This document shows positions 9,045 to 15,468 of a stretch of DNA of 15,468 bases, one piece after another. The DNA lies in NCBI GenBank assembly GCA_036507855.1, contig DATCIJ010000169.1, positions 1-15,468 of the forward strand, given 5' to 3'. The stretch is from JABWBJ01 sp036507855 (GTDB lineage Bacteria > Gemmatimonadota > Gemmatimonadetes > Gemmatimonadales > Gemmatimonadaceae). The first letter of the stretch is position 1. Each line of letters opens with the position of its first letter. A program made the position numbers and the translations under genes. Below the pieces are notes generated by a model. That model saw nothing but the letters and a program-made list of their open reading frames with translations. It was not told where the DNA came from and searched no databases.

Positions 9045-10861
9045 CAGGCCGCCCGCCGCAGCCCTCGAGGCTCCGCTCGCCTGACGACGACCATCTCCGC
9101 GATGAGGCAGCCGAGGGCCAGCAGCAGGAGGATCGCCTGCAGCGGTCGCTGGGCCGAAGGGTCGAATGCGCTGCGCGAAAGCTCCGACGGATCGGAGGTC
9201 ACCGCGACGTCGCTGCCGCGCAGCCTGGCCTTGAGCTCGGGCCCGGTCAGGCGGTCCAACCGCGATTCCTCACGCTCCGGATTCACGACGAGCGCACCGA
9301 CCCTTTCTTCGCCACGCCTGAGAAAGAACACGCCGGCACGGGATGGCGCCCTGGCTGCGCCGCCAACGGAGAAGACCTGCGAGTCTCCTTCGAAGCCGGT
9401 GACCCCGGCGGGCAGGCGAACCGACGCACCCGGGTCAGCGTGAACAAGACCCGATCCCTCGCGCGTCAGCCGCTGCGACAGGAGGTTGGATAACCAGGGG
9501 AGAAACGGAGCGCGAATCGGCAGCGCGGTGGCGTCGGTGGACATGGACGACGCCACGAGGACGTAATCGGGTCCGGCCACAATCCAGGGCTCACCGGAAG
9601 CGGTGGCCAGCGTGTCAGAGGCCGACGTGGCGCCAGCGACCGGGCGGAGCGGAAAGCGAATGCGCACGGGCATGCCGTCGACTTCCGCACCGCGGGCCAC
9701 CGTTTCATCGCGGCGCACCTCTGCCAGGCGCCACGGGATGCCCAGTCGTTCGAGATTCCGGTTGGCTGCGCCCAAACGCACCGGATCGGCGGGAGCCAGC
9801 AGCAGCGCCGGCCGTCGCGACGCTTCATCGACAGACGCGACCTCTATCGCCGACCCGCGGGTGATCAGGGTACTCTGGACCAGCGCGTCGACGGCTTCGC
9901 GAACGAAGCCACCGGCGCCGGGAAGCACATTCACGGCAGGCGCGTCGCCAACCCAAACGGCGAAGTGGCGCTCGTCGTCGCCGCGCAACTCGTCAGGCGC
10001 CAGGTCAACGGCCCCGGCAAGCCAGCCGCGCTCGGTGGGTTCCAGCCTGACGACCTGCTCGTCACTGCCGCGAAGAAGTCCGCGCGCCGCCGTGCGTCCG
10101 CCCAGCGTCACGCGAAAGGTGACGGAGTCAGCGCCGGATGCTCCAACCAGGACTGAGCCTTTCGGGCTCCAGCGGGGCGGCCGCGGCTCGGCCATGGTCA
10201 CGGCGCGGTTGAACGGCGCGTTGCCGGTCGGAGCATACGCCACCACACGCACGTCGCCGAGGGAAATATCTCCCGGCCATTGCGAGGATTGCCCGTCGGT
10301 GAGCACCACGACCGTGCTGGCGGTGAGGTCGGCGGCCAGCGCCAGGCCGGCGGCATGAGTGATCGCCGCGACGAGGTCGGCCCGTCCGCCAAGTGGCTCG
10401 ATGCGATCCACCGCGTCCAGCACCACGTTGCGCGCGCCACCAGTGACAACGCCATCCGCCGTTACCAGCCAGGTCTGGTCGTTGCTTCCCGCTCCCTCGA
10501 TGACCTGCCGCGCGGCGACCTTGAGCCGGGAGAGCAGCGGATTGCCGTCCACAATCGCGCCCGAACTCATCGTGTTGTCCATCACGACCGCCAGCGCGGT
10601 CGGCACATGGCCGGAGCCCAGCAGTGCGCCGATCGGTCTGGCCGCGGCCAGCGCGAGGAACAGCAGCGTCAATGTGCGGAGCAGCATCAGCAGCAGGTTC
10701 CGCAGCTTCAATCGACGGACATTTTCCTTCTCGGCGCGCAGGAGGTATCGAGCCGCGGGAAACTCCCTCCGGATTTCGATCCGTCGCCGGAGCAGGTGCA
10801 AGAAGAGCGGCACCGCGACCGCCGCCGACAGGACCAGCCAGATTGGGGCGAGAAAGCTCAC
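9044..10861 (-). CDS. BatA-type membrane protein with VWA-like domain
   Basis: A 605-residue protein opening MSFLAPIWLVLSAAVAVPLF, the aerotolerance-regulator (BatA) N-terminal signature: membrane segment 3-22, a basic loop (HLLRRRIEIRREFPAARYL), then segment 56-76 ending AAARP. A von Willebrand A-like domain follows (about 88-200) with a MIDAS-like D95-N-T97-M-S99, where canonical DxSxS has Thr for the first Ser. VVVLTDGQSS is at 184-193. The large remaining part is unassigned and presumably periplasmic. A last membrane segment at about 573-592 (LQAILLLLALGCLIAEMVVV) is followed by a basic tail. The start is GTG at 10859-10861, overlapping the DUF58 stop as GTGA. Such proteins usually work with DUF58 and MoxR partners; the precise role is unknown. 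Confidence 0.82.
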   Translation of the reverse strand: MSFLAPIWLVLSAAVAVPLFLHLLRRRIEIRREFPAARYLLRAEKENVRRLKLRNLLLMLLRTLTLLFLALAAARPIGALLGSGHVPTALAVVMDNTMSSGAIVDGNPLLSRLKVAARQVIEGAGSNDQTWLVTADGVVTGGARNVVLDAVDRIEPLGGRADLVAAITHAAGLALAADLTASTVVVLTDGQSSQWPGDISLGDVRVVAYAPTGNAPFNRAVTMAEPRPPRWSPKGSVLVGASGADSVTFRVTLGGRTAARGLLRGSDEQVVRLEPTERGWLAGAVDLAPDELRGDDERHFAVWVGDAPAVNVLPGAGGFVREAVDALVQSTLITRGSAIEVASVDEASRRPALLLAPADPVRLGAANRNLERLGIPWRLAEVRRDETVARGAEVDGMPVRIRFPLRPVAGATSASDTLATASGEPWIVAGPDYVLVASSMSTDATALPIRAPFLPWLSNLLSQRLTREGSGLVHADPGASVRLPAGVTGFEGDSQVFSVGGAARAPSRAGVFFLRRGEERVGALVVNPEREESRLDRLTGPELKARLRGSDVAVTSDPSELSRSAFDPSAQRPLQAILLLLALGCLIAEMVVVRRAEPRGLRRAA

Positions 10862-11769
10862 GGCAGCCGCTGTCGCGTGGCGAACGCCTTTCGCAGCGGG
10901 ACTCCGAACGGCGAGTCAGTTCGGATCACCTCGTAGCCGGCTCCCAGCGCGGCGAGCCGGAGCCGCCATTCCTCAATCGCATGTGCCACGGTCGTGGCGT
11001 ACGCCTGGCGAACGTCGGAGACCGTCGCCGTGACCTCGAGCGTGCCTTCGGGATCGTAGAAGATCGCTTCGCCGCGCGTGTCGAGCTCCATCTCGGACGG
11101 ATCCATGATGTGCAGGACCGTGACCTGGTGGCCGGCCGCGCGCGCCACACGGAGCGCCCGCTCCATTTCATCCTGGTCAACGAGCAGATCCGAGATCACA
11201 ATCACGATTCCCGGACGGCGGATCAGGCGAGCCGCCTGCTGGATTCCTTCGGCCATGCGCGAATCGGTTCCGGCACCGGGGTCCTCGAGGGCGCGGACAA
11301 TGCGCCTCCACTGCATGGTTCGGGCGCGGGCCGGCAACACGGTGCGCAGCCGATCGTCATACCGAACGAGTCCGACCGCGTCGCGCTGCCGGATCAGCAA
11401 CAGGGCTATGGCCGCGACGACCTGTTCGGCGTACCGCAGCTTGGTCAGGCGTTCGGGGGATCCGCTCCAGTCCATCGACCGGCTGACATCGAGAACGAGC
11501 GCCGCCCGGGTGTTCGTTTCCTCCTCGAACTGCTTCACCAACCACTTGTCGGCACGGGCCACAACGCGCCAATCGATGAACCGGAGGTCGTCCCCGGGCT
11601 GGTAGGGCCGGAACTCGGCGAATTCCACCGAGAAACCTTTCCGGGGGGAACGGTGTAGCCCGCTAAGGAAACCGTCCACAACCCAGCGCGCGACGATCTC
11701 GATCCGCCCGAGCGAGGCCAGCGAGGCCGGATCGATCAGGTCAGCGCGAGTGGGGGCTACGACGGGCAT
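10858..11769 (-). CDS. DUF58 domain protein (VWA-like)
   Basis: A 303-residue soluble protein with the DUF58 hallmark FRPYQPGDDLRFIDW (53-67), then WLVKQFEEETN and a VWA-type MIDAS, DVSRSM (D94, S96, S98). GIVIVISDLLVD follows further on. DUF58 proteins are usually encoded beside a MoxR AAA+ ATPase and BatA-type membrane proteins and are thought to act in envelope or metalloprotein assembly. Here the BatA-like gene follows with a 4-base overlap, but no MoxR gene is in the window. The ATG at 11767-11769 is preferred because it fits the usual family N-terminus and lies just after a promoter-like element. A GTG at 11844 would add 25 proline-rich residues, but that stretch would overlap the promoter. 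No Shine-Dalgarno precedes the ATG. Confidence 0.88.
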   Translation of the reverse strand: MPVVAPTRADLIDPASLASLGRIEIVARWVVDGFLSGLHRSPRKGFSVEFAEFRPYQPGDDLRFIDWRVVARADKWLVKQFEEETNTRAALVLDVSRSMDWSGSPERLTKLRYAEQVVAAIALLLIRQRDAVGLVRYDDRLRTVLPARARTMQWRRIVRALEDPGAGTDSRMAEGIQQAARLIRRPGIVIVISDLLVDQDEMERALRVARAAGHQVTVLHIMDPSEMELDTRGEAIFYDPEGTLEVTATVSDVRQAYATTVAHAIEEWRLRLAALGAGYEVIRTDSPFGVPLRKAFATRQRLP

Positions 11770-11778
11770 GGGAGGCGG

Positions 11779-11807
11779 AAGGTAGGGGGTGGGCTGAGTA
11801 GGGTCAA
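11779..11807 (-). promoter_or_regulatory. candidate promoter of the DUF58-BatA-mfd operon, probably leaderless
   Basis: On the minus strand TTGACC (11802-11807, 5 of 6 to the -35 consensus) is followed after exactly 17 bases by TACCTT (11779-11784, 3 of 6 to the -10 consensus). Nine bases then separate TACCTT from the ATG at 11769, so the transcript would begin at or next to the start codon. No ribosome site is visible there, which fits a leaderless mRNA. Confidence 0.4.
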
Positions 11808-11930
11808 ATGCCTTTCGCACACGAAGATACCGTGGTTCTGGCACTCACAGTCGGCGTCGTTAGTTTCCACTGCAGCCGTCGTTTCCCCGTGTCGCGGGCC
11901 GGTGTTCCGCGGTTTTCGGTTGGAGGTCAC

Positions 11931-13346
11931 ATGCGCAGGTCCCTGATCCTGTTGGGCACGTTCGCCCTCGTCGCGCCGTCCGTCCTGGCGGCGCAGTCAG
12001 TCCGACGGACCTCGCCCGCCACTACGGAGCGGTGGGCTGATGAAGCGCCGCGCGTGCGCGTGACCATCGAAGGACCTCACGCCGTGCCGTTCGGATACCC
12101 TATGCGTGTGCGCTTCGAGGTCAGCGACAACGCCTTCGTCACGGTCGTGCGCGTCGACGACGACGGGCGCATGACCATTCTCTTCCCGTATTCGCGCACG
12201 CAGCGAGCCGCGGTGCGAGGCGGGCAGGTGTACTACGCGCGCAATCCACGGCTCGGGGGCGAAGTATCCTTCGTTAATACGGACCGGATGGGCGGCTACG
12301 TCTTTGCGATCGCGAGCTACGCGCCGCTCGATTTCTCGTCGTTCGAGAACCGTGACTATGATCGGGTTGGCAGCTGGAGCCGGTTTACCGTGGCGAACAG
12401 GTCGATCGCTCGCCGGCCGGACGTGTTCGTGGATCGATTTGCGGCACGGGTGCTCTGGGACGTCGACACGCCGTACGACTACGACGTCGACTACTACTTC
12501 CCGGTCGGCTATCCGGGAATGTCGAACGCCTACGCCTTGTGCGGGACCAGCGCCCTCGGGCACTTCTACGGGGGCAGCGCCTATGGGTACCCCTTCGGAT
12601 GGCGCACGTACCTGTCCCAGCTCTCGAGCTGGGACCGGATGGCGTACCCGTACCTTGACATGTGCAGCGACTGGTACGGCGGGATCCGCTGCTACACGTA
12701 TCTGGCCCTGTACTCCTACAGCGGATGCAACATCGGCGCGATCGTTGTGACCGGGCCGACAGGACCGATTCCCGGCCAGCCCGTCGACACCGGCAGCGCA
12801 CCTAACGAGGGCGTGGTGCGCGGTGGATTGTTCGGGCCGACGCCGCTGCCCGTGGCTGGAGGCGGGCCTGACGGGCCACCCCTCGAGCGGCCCACCGGGC
12901 GATTCGACCAGGTGGGAACGGGCGACGGCGCCGAGTGGGAGAACCTGATGTCCATTCCGGCTCGCGCGACGAAAAAGATGAAGGAGGAGGATGCGGCGCG
13001 CGGACGCACCGCGACCACGGGTGCGTCGCCCACACGCTTTGATGGCGCCGCCGCCACGACGGACAAACCCGGGAAGACGCGAACCGCGAGCGCCGGCGGC
13101 GATGCAACCACGGGCGTGCAGCCACCCTCGCGTGAGCCGACGAAGGCGAAAGGCGTCAGTGAACCGCGGCGCGAGACGGCGTCGAAGCGAGGCTTTGGAT
13201 CGACAGGCACTTCGGAACCACGCTCCAGTGGCAGTGGCCCTGACCGCGTGAGCCGTCCGGTTGACACGAAGTCGACGGGCGCGACGGCAAATCCTCCGTC
13301 GATCCAGGGGACGACCACGGAGAAGAAGAAGCCGCCCCAGAACTAG
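11931..13346 (+). CDS. secreted DUF4384-like protein with Tyr-rich middle and disordered tail
   Basis: A 471-residue exported protein. The signal peptide is MRRSLILLGTFALVAPSVLA with likely cleavage near A20-A21. Residues about 40-130 resemble DUF4384, a beta-sandwich-like domain in surface or kinase-linked proteins: VRVTIEGPHAVPFGYPMRVR, then VSDNAFVTVVRVDDDGRMTILFPYS. The middle (181-263) is very rich in Tyr and holds four cysteines with their neighbours (C204, C245, C254, C266). From about 345 the chain is low complexity, rich in Thr, Lys, Arg, Ser and Pro, ending EKKKPPQN, and is probably disordered. The start at 11931 is set by GGAGG at 11922-11926 and the signal peptide; the frame is open further upstream. 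It stands alone, divergent from the DUF58 operon. The domain call is moderate and the function unknown. Confidence 0.8.
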   Translation: MRRSLILLGTFALVAPSVLAAQSVRRTSPATTERWADEAPRVRVTIEGPHAVPFGYPMRVRFEVSDNAFVTVVRVDDDGRMTILFPYSRTQRAAVRGGQVYYARNPRLGGEVSFVNTDRMGGYVFAIASYAPLDFSSFENRDYDRVGSWSRFTVANRSIARRPDVFVDRFAARVLWDVDTPYDYDVDYYFPVGYPGMSNAYALCGTSALGHFYGGSAYGYPFGWRTYLSQLSSWDRMAYPYLDMCSDWYGGIRCYTYLALYSYSGCNIGAIVVTGPTGPIPGQPVDTGSAPNEGVVRGGLFGPTPLPVAGGGPDGPPLERPTGRFDQVGTGDGAEWENLMSIPARATKKMKEEDAARGRTATTGASPTRFDGAAATTDKPGKTRTASAGGDATTGVQPPSREPTKAKGVSEPRRETASKRGFGSTGTSEPRSSGSGPDRVSRPVDTKSTGATANPPSIQGTTTEKKKPPQN

Positions 13347-13373
13347 GGCAGAGGGCAACGGGCAGCGGGCAGA
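13346..13373. repeat. heptad array GGGCA(GA/AC/GC), 4 units
   Basis: Units are GGGCAGA, GGGCAAC, GGGCAGC and GGGCAGA in 7-base phase. The array starts on the final G of the TAG stop of the DUF4384-like gene and runs into the stem of the following terminator. Confidence 0.85.
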
Positions 13374-13412
13374 GCGCCCCGGAATTCCATGTTCCGGGGC
13401 GCTCCTCTTTTC
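13372..13412 (+). terminator. strong intrinsic terminator after the DUF4384-like gene
   Basis: A perfect 13-bp inverted repeat, GAGCGCCCCGGAA (13372-13384) and TTCCGGGGCGCTC (13392-13404), encloses a 7-base loop, TTCCATG. It is followed by CTCTTTTC, a short T-rich tract on the plus strand. It separates the DUF4384-like gene from lepA. Confidence 0.85.
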
Positions 13413-13420
13413 CGCCGGGG

Positions 13421-13442
13421 CGGACTTCGGTCCGACTATACT
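13421..13442 (+). promoter_or_regulatory. UUCG hairpin and -10-like box upstream of lepA
   Basis: CGGAC-TTCG-GTCCG (13421-13434) is a perfect 5-bp stem closed by a cUUCGg tetraloop, one of the most stable RNA hairpins known. Two bases later comes TATACT (13437-13442), 5 of 6 to the -10 consensus and 69 bases before the lepA start. No convincing -35 box lies 16-18 bases further upstream. The hairpin may be a remnant or second terminator element, and TATACT the lepA promoter core. Confidence 0.35.
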
Positions 13443-13480
13443 TCACTCGGCCACGCGCCACTCGGGCCGGTAGTACGCCG

Positions 13481-13508
13481 AGTCACGAGTCACTAGTCAC
13501 GAGTCACG
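13481..13508. repeat. heptad array AGTCACG, 4 units, in the lepA leader
   Basis: Units AGTCACG, AGTCACT, AGTCACG and AGTCACG are in perfect phase. The array ends three bases (ACG) before the TTG start of lepA, where a Shine-Dalgarno sequence would normally lie. Confidence 0.9.
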
Positions 13509-13511
13509 ACG

Positions 13512-15432
<1,921 letters not shown>

Positions 15433-15442
15433 AGAAGTGCCG

Positions 15443-15468
15443 AGTCACCAGTCACCAGTCACCAGTCA
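15443..15468. repeat. heptad array AGTCACC, at least 3.7 units, cut by window edge
   Basis: AGTCACC occurs three times and then AGTCA at the end of the window. It follows the AGGCCAG array after a 10-base bridge and differs by one base from the AGTCACG array before lepA, so lepA is flanked by related arrays in the same orientation. It probably continues past 15468. Confidence 0.88.

Noticed and set aside
11836..11865. Promoter TTCTGG-18-TTAGTT for the DUF4384-like gene
   Set aside because: Both boxes match the consensus poorly, so I could not separate it from chance.
11808..11930. Longer N-terminus (41 extra residues) for the DUF4384-like protein
   Set aside because: It would bury the signal peptide, and the GGAGG site supports the ATG at 11931.

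Overview
This is a high-GC window of densely packed bacterial genes, mostly on the minus strand. The gene set is housekeeping and envelope biogenesis. GC-rich codon use, outer-membrane-type SurA folding factors, a DUF58/BatA-type pair and intergenic heptanucleotide repeats together suggest a free-living diderm bacterium. Gemmatimonadota is my best guess, made by inference only. No mobile element, CRISPR array, tRNA or rRNA was seen, and no stretch over 300 bases lacks a gene.

Layout. Positions 1-425 (-) hold the N-terminal part of the translational GTPase TypA/BipA, cut by the window edge. A 103-bp divergent region with two palindromes separates it from a 58-codon ORF of unknown function (529-705, +). 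A long minus-strand gene train follows, read from right to left: DUF58 protein (10858-11769), BatA-like membrane protein (9044-10861), transcription-repair coupling factor Mfd (5676-9044), a parvulin-type lipoprotein (4175-5602), a SurA-like chaperone (2780-4126), PdxA (1803-2777) and a CDF cation efflux protein (842-1753). The first three overlap by 1-4 bases and the spacing stays short to the end, so one long operon or a few nested ones is likely. Divergent from it lies a secreted DUF4384-like protein (11931-13346, +). A strong terminator follows, then lepA (13512-15308, +).

The most unusual structure is a set of short tandem arrays that all have a period of exactly 7 bp but use different unit sequences (AGGCCAG, AGTCACC/G, AGTGAAG, GGGAATC, GCTGCCC, GGGCAGC). 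They fill gene junctions almost edge to edge. They begin on the last bases of the stop codons of lepA and the DUF4384 gene, end 0-5 bases from the start codons of three genes, supply the C-terminal codons of pdxA, and appear twice inside mfd as an in-frame insert. One array (1759-1835) is a mosaic of 11 in-phase heptamers that resembles several of the other families. This looks like a spreading or slipping heptad-repeat system tolerated in and around housekeeping genes.

Functionally, the two parvulin proteins would fold envelope proteins, DUF58 and the BatA-like protein are probably an envelope-linked pair of VWA type, Mfd couples repair to transcription, PdxA makes a vitamin B6 precursor, and TypA and LepA tune the ribosome.
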